The notes beneath the pieces were generated by a model that saw nothing but the letters and a program-made list of their open reading frames with translations, was not told where the DNA came from and did not search any database. A DNA stretch of 64,000 nt, taken from the NCBI GenBank assembly GCA_030077755.1, contig JAQJZZ010000011.1, positions 930,001 to 994,000 of the forward strand, read 5' to 3'. Shown piece by piece: positions 11,767 through 21,742 of the stretch (position 1 is the stretch's first letter; every line of letters starts with the position of its first letter). This stretch comes from Filosporella fistucella. Taxonomy: Eukaryota; Ascomycota; Leotiomycetes; Helotiales. The translations under genes and the position numbers were made by a program.

Positions 11767-14387
11767 TTATTCAATCCCCGTTGCGTTAAAAGGAATCCCG
11801 TCTGGTATATTCGAGACTTTGTACTCATTCAGCACAGAAATATTAGCCATCCTCTTATAAGCATCTGCTGCAGCTGGTGAAATCCTGTTCAACAGTACTT
11901 GGAAGTCTCGAGCTTTGTCTGGAACATATTTCCAGGCAGGTACGCTGAGATTCTTGCCAAGTGCAGCTGCATGGCTATCGATTCTCCCATAATGACCTGT
12001 GATGACTGCTGAGTCGGCCATATAATTCAAAGCGTGTCCACACCGGTGGGTAAGCACGTCGCCGAGCCCAGCACCACGATTACAGCAGCCTCCAAAGCAG
12101 TCTCCTATCTGACTAATGATGGGTACCAAGTTATTTTCTCTTCTTGATCGGTCAATGATATGCATCATTGTTGGAATAGCCATTTCATGAAATGACTGAG
12201 TGGCTGCATAGAATGCAGAAAGATAGATATAATCTGCCCACAGGTGCCGGGGTACATAATACATATCGGACCAGCCACTACACCACTCGCGGCTATTGAA
12301 AACGTAGTCGGTACTAGCATTAGAAAGAAATTTCTGGGCTTCAAGGAGAGGGTAATGCCAATTTTTGTCGGGATGATGTCCAGGAAAGCCCGCATTGTGA
12401 GCGCGATTGGTGACGCATGCATAGGTTGGTCCACCTCCAATACCATTGCCGTCTCGCGAATAAGGGAACCATATATTATGGAAGTTTTCGTCTGCGAAAT
12501 CCAGTGGACTTATCCAAGCATCACTGCCTGAGTTAGCTTTGGAGAAGCCGAGGGTATAAGTATAACTTACAAGTGAAAGAATAATATTCCTTCGATCTCG
12601 GCCTCTGTAGAATTACTTGGCTGATCTAAGATATACTGCATGGTTTTCGCCATTGGGACGTAAGCCAACAGTTGATTTTCCCAATTATCAACAGTGGTGT
12701 TCGCAAACTCCTTGTTACGCCCTTCATCCGCGGTGTAGTGTGGCATGCTGATGTGAAGATCGTGGAAGAAAGGACGATATTTTTGAAGGAGTGGTAATCT
12801 TTCTGGGTGATGACTATTCCATCGAATGAACCCTAGAGTTTTTTTGAATGGAGATGTGACGACATGACTTTCTTCGTGTGTCGGGTTGATTTTTCCATGA
12901 GTGATATCGGGAATGTCGATCCTTTCAAGCATGACAACTGTTGAAACCGTTCCTACGAAAGACGCGAGAAGGATTACCGTGCTCAAATGCTGGTAGCCAA
13001 TTAGTGTGGAACATGAATAGGAGATCTGATGCTTACAAAGCCCAGCCAGGCATTTCTAGGAGGTTTCCTTTGATCCTTGACTAAATGATCCTCTTCTCGA
13101 AGTGAGGGCGGTGCGGATGAGTCCATATACAGCCAGGATGTAATGAAGACAATGAGCCCGCCAGGAACGGTAAGAGGTGACATTTCGGTGCCAAATAATA
13201 ATGGAGATATGTAAAGCAAAATACCAGTTGCTACAGCGGTGGCAAGACACTTTACGACCGCGTTTGCATCTTGGGCTTATCAGTACATGTTTTGCAGTAA
13301 GAGACAGGCGGGTCCCAACTCACATTTGTATACCGCCGTAATGGCCAGGCCCATAAACACGTTACTCACAATCACAAGGTACGTGTAAATAGAAGTATAG
13401 CCAACAAAAAATCCCGGTTCATCGGTTGTAAGAACCTTCAACGTTGTGTGGATGAAACAATTGATCACTACCCCACAGCCATAAAGCAGAGCATTTTGGG
13501 CATACAGCGACGCATGGTCTGCCTTCAGAAGATGTTGATTGTAGACTCCAGCGACAGAACTCACGAAGACTTGTGCGAGGAGAACACCGTATGTCGAGTA
13601 TGGATATGAACTCCCAGTTTCTGGCCGGTATTGAGTCGTGACTAGACCACAAATCCGTAATCGAGTCAACTCGGTCCGGGATATGAAAAGGCTGAGCTTA
13701 CCTGGATAATGATTGCGATCCATTGAATTTTGGTAATTTCTGTCCTCAAGGTAGCTACCATCACCAGCGCTGTTATGAATATCACGCCAGATCGTGTCAA
13801 GGCAATTGTTCCAGGATCTGCTAACTTGTATGCCACGAAAATCTAAAGACTCGTCAGCTACTGTTTCTCTCAAACGCTGTCATACTCACGGTATTGTTAA
13901 TGAGTGAGTAGAGCAGAGCTAGTTTGGCGAATCCGAAGCGGTTCTCAACTGATACTTGACTGATTTGCTCAAGGAAAAGTTCAAGCAGGGTCCTTGGATT
14001 TGATTCCGAAACCTTATCGAATATTTGTCGAGGCTCCTTACCCTCCTCAGTGTCGAAATCGTCGCCCTTTCCCACAACAAACTTCGGTTCAACATCGTCT
14101 GAAATTGAGGATCGTGGTGAGCTTGACAATGGTATGTGCGTGTAACATTGATCTCTTCGGGATACGTGACATCTATACAAGATCACGGAGGCTGATAAGA
14201 GAAACTTGATAAATTCGGAGATTGTGACTGAGCCAGATATTGAAAAGGAATACCGGCCTTTTGTCTGTGATGATTTCATTATGATTCCAATACTAACTTG
14301 GATTGCTACCAAGCAGAATGCCGACATATATGCGGAATTCTGGGAGCCGATGGCACCCCAATATGATCTATCCATTGACCATCCCAT
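11767..14387 (-). CDS. Nucleotide-sugar transporter spliced to a glycosyltransferase-like domain (proposed fusion)
   Basis: The model is complement(join(11767..12523,12571..12989,13037..13269,13324..13654,13702..13842,13890..14387)), 792 aa. Residues 1 to about 390 form an SLC35A-type (UDP-galactose/UDP-GlcNAc) transporter: AYMSAFCLVAIQVS, LLYSLINNT, DPGTIALTRSGV, CGLVTTQYRPETG, YAQNALLYGCGV and SPLTVPGGLIVF. A perfect 47-nt intron (12990-13036; GTAAGC donor, ACTAAT branch, CAG acceptor) joins it in phase to a second half. That half starts with a new membrane helix (STVILLASFVGTVS), and its first exon has no ATG before the helix. The luminal domain includes HFDAWISPLDFA (from about residue 540; HFD may be a DXD-like site), REWCSGWSDMYYVP and GDCFGGCCNRG. 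Without that splice the transporter would end in a short read-through tail. One intron (13655-13701) ends in GG rather than AG. An alternative is two overlapping transcripts. Confidence 0.75.
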
Positions 14388-15072
14388 CCTCACGATTTGG
14401 GATATTCGAAATCCGGCCAAAATGAAGTCCAGAATGTCCCTATGTAGGGCTAAACATGCAAACGAATGTGTAGAATTTCAAGAAATGAATGTATGAGTTT
14501 TTGAGACAATGAGTGTGTAAAGTTCTGAGAATACTTTCTTTCGCACAATGTAGGAGATCGGTGACGAGCAGTCAACTGGCCGTGACTTGCATGCCTTTCC
14601 CATATTGAGAAACGGCAGGATCATAGACCTGCTGATCCTTCCCCTTACCCTTGGAAACCCCTGATTCTATCACATCATTCCATGTTCAAACCTGTTGCCA
14701 GACGTTTAGGCTACCAGTGCAGCCAGAAAATCTGGACTCATGTTCACTGTCGACATTCTGAATGGTGGAGATTCGGGGAAAGTGGGTACATATTTCCCAT
14801 TTTCATATTCCCCTTAATTGTCCTTGTCGTACAAGTATATTTGAGTTGCAAAAAATAAAACTGTACGGAATATCCCAAGCCGTTCAGTCTTTCTTATACT
14901 CTGTACAACATGGACTTAGCGATGGTGTTGTGATCGAAGTTTGAATGTCTTACTTAAGAGAAGCTAGAGGAAAGCCACCATTCCTGCCGGACTAGCCTGA
15001 ACGGAAGGACGGAAGCGATCGACAATAAGCTTCCCGTAGGGGAGTTGTCAAAAATATATGGGGCGCTGTATA
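14388..15072. other. Upstream region of the fusion gene
   Basis: This is the promoter side of the minus-strand transporter fusion, between its ATG and the Tc1-like element. No other gene is recognised. Confidence 0.5.
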
Positions 15073-16038
15073 TAGTAGGGTGCAGTAAGTTTGAATACCC
15101 CCCCCCCCCTTGGCTGCCAAGGCACACCACCCATTTTATAATTGCTGCTTTTATAGACGCGTTTTATTAGAAATACGTCACTTTTATTACTTTTTAAAGC
15201 TATTTATAATGCCTTTACACAAAGAACTCTCTCCGCAAATGCGTGCACGTATTTGCGAGCTTAATTCTATTAGGTGGAGTGCTTATCATATCCATGAAAA
15301 GTATCCTGAGGTCCCTATTTTTATTATCCGGACCATAATTTGATGAGAAGCCTTTCGTGTCGATTCTATTTTAAAGCCACGATTTGGCCGGCCACACGCT
15401 CTTATAAAAGAAGAGCGTAATTACGTTTATGATGTCATAAATCATATGAATCCTTATATTAAGATGCGAGACCTTTTTCGTGAAATTGGAGATAAGTATA
15501 AAAAGAGGTATATGTAAATGCTATTTTATGAGCTAAATAAAAAGAAGTGGCTACAAAAGAAGCGTCCATTTATTACTCCTGCCCACGCATAAGCCCTGCT
15601 TGAGTGGGCAATTCGATATTAAGCTTATATGCTCGTAAATTGGAAGAAAGTTATTTAGTTAGATGAGTATATGGTAAAACGTGGAGCAGGGCTTAAATTA
15701 ATATGGACTTTTACGCGTTTAAAGGATTAAATATGAGAATAAAACATATACGCAATTCGTGCTTTAGGCAAAGGCGTAAAGAAGATGCTTTAGGTAGCAT
15801 TTGGATATAATAGAAGGACGGGATTGGTCCCTCTTAATGGTGATCCCGAAGTAGCACGAGGAAGGGTTACTTCTAGAGTTATTATAGACCTTTATGAAGC
15901 TTTTCTCCTAGGTATAATATTAGCAAAAAACTCATTGTTTATATTTAAAAGCGGCATTAAGTGACTGCTCATTCTTGCTGCCGTGCCTTGGCAGCCAGGG
16001 GGGGAGGGGGGAGTGTTTAAACTTATTACACCCTACTG
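15073..16038 (+). mobile_element. Degenerate Tc1/mariner-type DNA transposon, about 966 bp
   Basis: Imperfect terminal inverted repeats of about 53-56 bp flank the element: 15073-15125 (starting TAGTAGGGTG) and 15983-16038 (reverse complement starting CAGTAGGGTG). Both have a C-rich tract followed by TTGGCTGCCAAGGCAC. A TA dinucleotide abuts each end (15071-15072 and 16039-16040), the expected Tc1/mariner target duplication. Active Tc1-type elements are near 1.3 kb or more, so about a third is missing. The element lies in the divergent promoter interval between the transporter fusion (minus) and the nucleotidyltransferase gene (plus), and may have disturbed their regulation. Confidence 0.88.
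15210..15960 (+). pseudogene. Tc1-type transposase remnant
   Basis: From ATG 15210 the frame encodes a helix-turn-helix start typical of fungal Tc1 transposases (HKELSPQMRARICEL). It stops at 15343, but resemblance continues in shifted frames: PRFGRPRTLIKEERNYV, a KRPFITPAHA block and LDEYMVKRGAGLK. Many TAA, TAG and TGA codons interrupt it. The acidic catalytic block LDEY is still visible, but the C-terminal catalytic region is cut off before the right repeat. The dense stop codons are what repeat-induced point mutation (C to T) would give, although no base-composition statistic was computed. It cannot make a working transposase. Confidence 0.8.
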
Positions 16039-16136
16039 TACCACACGTCTGGTATATCTTATTGAATCATAAGGTTGGAATCTCGAAGCTGCCCGACTAT
16101 TGTAACCCTCCAAAATACCTTCACATCATCACAAAA

Positions 16137-18559
16137 ATGTCGCCAGCACTCCATTTTGATACAGAATGCATGACTAGCAACGTGAGCGGCAGAAATGAAA
16201 CCCAGGGAATCAATGTCATCGTCCCAATTGGCGGCGTGGGAAGCAGATTTTCAAAGGAGGGATATAGATTTCCGAAGCCCTTAATCAACATTGTTGGACG
16301 ACCAATGATATTGCGAATGATCGATAACCTTTCACTAAAGCCTCAGGATACACTGTGGATGGCGGTAAATGAGAACATCGACGATGAATTTCGGATTGGG
16401 CAGCTGGTGGCAAAAACCTTTCCAAAGATCGATTTCAGGTTGTTGAGGTTAAAACATCAGACCAGGGGTGCCTCTGAGACTGTAAGTTTGCTTGTCAAAT
16501 CTTAAAGCAACAGAAGCTGAACTTGACTAGCTTTACATCACAACGCAAAGCATGACACCAGAGCAATTGTCCCGCAAGACCGTATCTTTGGATTGTGTGT
16601 GAAATCCAAGCTCTTTGTCAAGCCTGTGCTGACTTCAGTAGGTGACACTATATACTGGGCAGATATACTCGAGCACATTCGCAAATCACCACCAGATTGT
16701 GGAGCGGTATTCCATTTCCCCGATGATGGCGATAAACCAATCTACTCATATATCAAAACGGAAGACAAAAACTCTGGAATCATAAACGACATTCAGGAAA
16801 AGAAGGCAATATCAAACAAAGCTAACACCGGAGCATATGTTTTCGCCTCCGCAGAGCTATTGAATGAGTGGGGAGAGAAGTATATCGACGAACATGCGCA
16901 CAAAGTTGCTCAAGGCGGAGAGTACTATACATCTCAATTGATCCACAAGATGATATTTGATGGTCAATTGCCATTTCTCGGTCTGCCACTCCAAAAGAAG
17001 GATTTTAGCTGTGTTGGTACGCCAGATCAACTCGAAGAGCTGATTCTGGATCTGAAACGAAATGAGCAACATAGTGCTGTCAAAAAGAGAAGATTCTGCT
17101 TTGATCTGGATATGACATTGGTCGGTGTACCTTCCATTGCTGGAGATTACTCCACATGTCCGCCAATCTGGAAAAATATTCGCCTGGTACAACAATTGCA
17201 CCTTGCAGGGCATCATATCATTATAGTAAGTTCTGTATGGCCAACACAACAATGTAGAAATGTTGACGAAATTCGAAGCAAACTGCGCGACGCATGCGTA
17301 CCCACCAAGGTAACGTTGGCGCAATACTGAAGGATGTCGGCATCGTAACATTTGAGCAACTCGCAAAGTATAAAATACCTTACGATGACATACATTTTGG
17401 CAAACCCTGGGCAGATGTCTATGTCGATGATCTTGCCGTAAATGCAAATATGGACACAATGAAAGAAATTGGCTGGCTGCTCTCAGAACCCGAAAACTCG
17501 CTCCTTCAAGCCGCTCCTGCCAAACCGACCCATACGCGAAATGGCTCAAAAGTGCTCATTGCAGCAAGAGACTTCAATACCATTCAAATCTTCGGCGACA
17601 AGGTGATCAAGTCATCCAAGTCTGAAAACATTTTGGGTGAGCTCTTCTTTTACGCTCATCTCCCAGAGGAGTTGAAGAATGTTTTTCCAAGGATCGATGG
17701 TGTGGATTATCTACCCGAAACTGGCACTTACACGATCGAGATGGAGTATAGGAAGGGTTTGACGTTCAGCCATCTTCTCGTCGGAAGATCTATCACACGC
17801 GGCCGCTTGCTCACGCTTCTGAAAGGCCTCCTTGCGATTCACACCACCGACCCTAATCACTCGAAGCCTAACCTGGCGATCAGTGACAACCTGAGAAACA
17901 AGTTTGCAGAGCATAGCATCGATGCTGCAGGTGGTAGGGCAAATATATACGCCAATTACGGAGCCAAACTTCGCAGTCGATACCACTTGAGTCAGAAGAT
18001 ATATAGTGAGCTTGGTCCGGAGGCAGTAGACGCATATTCCCGCATTCATGAATTCCTCGATACCTACGAGGCCGAAGACCGAGGTGTGCACTCTCCAATC
18101 ATCCATGGTGATCCGGTTTTCAGCAATATCATCCTGGCGAAGGACGAATCATGCGTTTCTTTCATCGATGTCAGATGCCAACTCTCGAACACACTGACAA
18201 TGGAGGGAGACATCCACTATGATCTCGCAAAGATCCTTCAGAGTTTATGCGGTTACGACCACTTGCTTTTTCTGTCGGACGAAGAACTGCAACTGAAGGA
18301 AGAGCAAGGAGCAGAAATGATTGATGAAGCTGATGAGCGAATCCTCGCAGGCCTAAGGGAAGTATTCTGGACCTGGGTGGGAGAACACTACGGTAGAGTG
18401 CATCGCAAGACTTTACTCAGGGTAACGGCTAGTCTTCTGTTCACGCTCATTCCACTCCATAAGAAGAGTCTGCACAAGAGCTTTTTGAAGCTGTGCTTAA
18501 GGACTCTGGACATGGCGCGAGGAGAGGGTTTTGCGTCGCCGGTTGGAGAAGGACGGTAG
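16137..18559 (+). CDS. Sugar nucleotidyltransferase - HAD phosphatase - APH-like kinase triple fusion
   Basis: The model is join(16137..16481,16531..16594,16642..17225,17279..18559), 757 aa. Residues about 24-270 are a nucleotidyltransferase: IGGVGSRF (31-38) binds nucleotide, FPKPLI (45-50) follows, and SLDCDTIYW (134-142) supplies the metal-binding acidic pair; the last was recovered only with the donor at 16594 and acceptor at 16641. Residues about 286-400 are a HAD-like domain with FDLDMT (D291, D293) and VYVDDL (D381, D382). Residues about 430-720 are an aminoglycoside-phosphotransferase/choline-kinase fold with IIHGDPVFSN (H607, D609, N614) and FIDVR (D628). The enzyme probably prepares an activated phospho-sugar or decorated nucleotide sugar in the cytosol. 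Similar domain sets occur in bacterial capsule loci, but the exact substrate cannot be read from sequence. Confidence 0.88.
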
Positions 18560-19778
18560 TAAAAACGAAATCTTGGGAAGGTAACAGATTTTTTTTATCA
18601 ATAATAAGCGCATGCAAGATTTGAGGTGCGAGCAGGTCGTTGAGTATGTATGTGTTTTGTGGGTATTGATGGGAAAGTCTTGATGTATTTCAATCGCAAA
18701 GGCGCGTGAAGACAGGGCCGATTGGTGCTATAGAATTTGATAGAAAGTAATCCCTCTTCCCGTGCGCAGTTTATAGCCAGATATGTAACGAAATAATGAC
18801 TTTAGTAGTACTTCATGTCGAGAAAATAGGAGGAAGAGTCAATAGCTTCGACATCTTTGTCCAACCCTTATCATTCCAGGATTATATGTTGCTTGTCTTG
18901 CGGTACTTGTACATCACCGTCCTCCTGTCGCATCGAATGCGATACACACAATTCTACGACTTCGGCTGTCGAGGTATCGCGGTACCCATTCTGCCTTTGC
19001 CTTTCAACCTGCGCGAAATGAGGCAACGAAGCGCATTGCTGAGAATGTTTAGAATGGAAAATGCCATTTTCGTCTCTTCCAGTTTCCAATCCAAGACACT
19101 CCTAGCTCGATGCCGATAAGAGCGCTGAATAGGGGATGAACAGGCTTCCCCTGAAAGGCGCAGCAGCGAGGCTGACCTCCGTGGATGTTTCAATACGAGC
19201 TAAACCGCTTCTTACGGAGATCTTGTGTAGTATCCACATACTGATTGAGGGTTCACGAAGTTATTGTAGATCTAAACAAATATCGAAGGGAAACAATGTC
19301 ATTGTGGTCGTTGAAATTATCAAAACGAAATACTTCCGACCAAGAAAAATGATTGAAGGGCCCTAGGCAGAAGCTGGCTGACTAAGCTTGGAGTGGTATC
19401 TCACATACTTCTATTACATATCGTTATCCATGTCCACGGTGGCACGTCCCAAAGTCAGCCGTCCTCATCTCCTTTCCCCTCTATTACATCAGGGGGAACC
19501 AATAACGGCTGCAAAGCATTTAAGGTACGAACAAGGCGTTCTCTTGGCCATGTTAAAATTATATTGCATGCATTCACCCAGCGCCAACGACACCCCAGTG
19601 GAGAGATGTCAGATTGCCAGTTGCATGTTTTGCAAGGTGCTCACGGCACTACCCTTCTTTACAGATAACGAGACGGTGTCTCATTACTTCTTTGCGATTT
19701 ATTTTTTGTGGCCATCAAGTTTTTGCGCCCGATGACTTAAACTCACGGCGTTCACATTCCTTTACTCGAGATATCGCA
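18560..19778. other. Intergenic, no gene supported
   Basis: This is 1.2 kb between two co-oriented cluster genes. Open frames on both strands overlap one another and match no family. It holds the 3' region of the triple-fusion gene and the promoter of the second acyltransferase. Confidence 0.5.
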
Positions 19779-21392
19779 ATGGCTGGCTCTAGTCACTCGC
19801 GAACAAACTCCACAGGCGCCACCGAATGTTTGGAGTACAGCGCGAGCTCCATCGACGAGAACGATGACTTCATGCGAAGAAGTAGGCGACACGACTATTT
19901 AACCACGACAAGGAACCTCGGTTTTGTACTACTGTATTGCTGTAAGGATTTCTTGATTGAACTTCTTCCCAGCTTTGCGCAACCCGCGAAACTGGCTCCG
20001 CAAAATGCTGTGCATCGAGATGGATCCAAAACCGCCTGGCTAGATGGTCTCCGTGGTGTTGCGTCCTTGCTGGTTATGATCCATCATTCGAGCTGGCTTT
20101 GGTACCCAGATCTAATTCGAGGCTGGGGTAGCTGTCCAGATTGCTACCACTTCGTTCAATTGCCCCTCATTCGAATTTTCTATCAAGGATCAGCAATGGT
20201 TGCTATATTCTTCGTCGTATCCGGTTTCTCGCTCAGTCATAGAGCTCTGAGCTTGACAAGATCTGGCAGATTCCTGGACTTACTGGATACTTTATGCTCT
20301 TCTACTTTTCGTAGAGGCGTACGTCTTGTCCTTCCGCCCGCTGTGTTGTCATTCTTCATGATGTTAGCAGCGCACTATAACATGTATGGCATTGGTCCAG
20401 GAAATCGCAAGCCAGAAACATATGGATCGTTCATGGGAGACTTCAAAGCCTGGGTTCGGACCGTGCTTAATATGACAGACATATTTCGCCCTGTCTTCTA
20501 TTCTGGCGTGCATTATGCCGTTTACGTGCCACCATACGACTATAATCTTTGGACAATTGACGTGGAGTTTAATGGTTCACTAGTGATTTTCCTCACACTC
20601 TTGGGCACTGCGAAAATCCTACCAACAGCTCGCTTGCTCATATTTATTGCGATAAATTTGTGGCTACTCTATTTCGTCCATGCATATCTGTTCTTGTTCA
20701 TGAGCGGGGTCATGCTTGCAGAACTTCACCACATCCGCGAAGATCGCCTTGCGCACAAGGTCCACACGATCGACCTCTCGCAGCCTCTACCTCTCGAGGT
20801 ATCCGAGAAGGGAGGAACCCTCGACAGAGTGCCAACAAAAGCATGGACAGCTTTCTGGCTCGCCAACTTTATTTTCAGTATATACATCATCAGCATGCCC
20901 CTCATGGACAAAGGGGCACCGAAATCCCCTGGATATATGACACTTGCGTCTTGGATACCATCACAGTACCGCGCTGAATATATCCAGGACCAGTTTTGGA
21001 TATATCTGGGAGCAGTACATTTGATATGGGTCATCGACAACGCGTCTTTCCTTCAATCAATATTTACTACACGCTTCGCACAATACCTTGCAAAAATAAG
21101 TTTTGCTCTATATCTGGTACATGGTACTTTTCTTTATACAATGGGTTATAGACTCGGGGATTGGATGCACGAGCGTACAGGCAAAGACACGCCTGGGCAG
21201 TACGCACTCGGTGTTCTGTTGACTGCGCTGTGCGTATACCCGCCTCTTTTTGTAACGGCAGATTTCGTATGGAGGCATGTGGACAATAGAAGTGTGGCTC
21301 TAGCAAAGTGGTTATATATAAAGATGTCGGTTCGGAAACCGGCGACTGAGACTGCCTATCAGTACATTGATCTTCGCCGAGCGCAAGACTGA
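19779..21392 (+). CDS. Acyltransferase-3 family membrane O-acyltransferase (second copy)
   Basis: This is an intronless frame of 537 aa from ATG 19779; an upstream in-frame extension to 19614 has no matching family sequence. The core DGLRGVASLLV (R92) is followed by H102-H103, again giving Arg-X10-His, and then QGSAMVAIFFVVSGFSL. About ten helices follow, with the C-terminal block KISFALYLVHGTFL. It has the same fold and landmarks as the 505-aa protein at 9465-10982 but is clearly diverged, so the two may acylate different positions or sugars. Its neighbours are the sugar-activating triple fusion upstream and a transferase downstream, all on the plus strand. Confidence 0.93.
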   Translation: MAGSSHSRTNSTGATECLEYSASSIDENDDFMRRSRRHDYLTTTRNLGFVLLYCCKDFLIELLPSFAQPAKLAPQNAVHRDGSKTAWLDGLRGVASLLVMIHHSSWLWYPDLIRGWGSCPDCYHFVQLPLIRIFYQGSAMVAIFFVVSGFSLSHRALSLTRSGRFLDLLDTLCSSTFRRGVRLVLPPAVLSFFMMLAAHYNMYGIGPGNRKPETYGSFMGDFKAWVRTVLNMTDIFRPVFYSGVHYAVYVPPYDYNLWTIDVEFNGSLVIFLTLLGTAKILPTARLLIFIAINLWLLYFVHAYLFLFMSGVMLAELHHIREDRLAHKVHTIDLSQPLPLEVSEKGGTLDRVPTKAWTAFWLANFIFSIYIISMPLMDKGAPKSPGYMTLASWIPSQYRAEYIQDQFWIYLGAVHLIWVIDNASFLQSIFTTRFAQYLAKISFALYLVHGTFLYTMGYRLGDWMHERTGKDTPGQYALGVLLTALCVYPPLFVTADFVWRHVDNRSVALAKWLYIKMSVRKPATETAYQYIDLRRAQD

Positions 21393-21742
21393 CTGCTGCT
21401 TTGCGCACAATGTTTATTTCTCAATAGATTTATGTTCAAGACTTATGATACCTTATATTCACCCGCGATCTGTTCATTCGGTTATCTGGTGTTAGATATC
21501 TCCACATATGCGCTAGTCTCACACATATTCCTTTTCCTGTGCTTGAGAAGTCTCAATGGAATTTCGGTGAATTCAAGATATGGCAGAAGCCAGTTTGGCG
21601 TAGTAAATCACAAAGAAGAAACTCATCATGTCTAGCCCGAATATGACTCCATTCTTATCGTCGGAGGTTTTCTCCCTCATCATTAAATTCTTCATTGTAC
21701 ACTCTCAGAATCTTCTAAAAGACTGTCTTGGACGCATTTCAA

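Noticed and set aside
12165..12446. 93-residue minus-strand frame in the fusion gene
   Set aside because: Same strand but wrong frame; the correct frame through this exon gives a continuous conserved domain.
19614..19778. Upstream N-terminal extension of the second acyltransferase
   Set aside because: No signal, no family sequence and cysteine-rich composition; the ATG at 19779 fits better.
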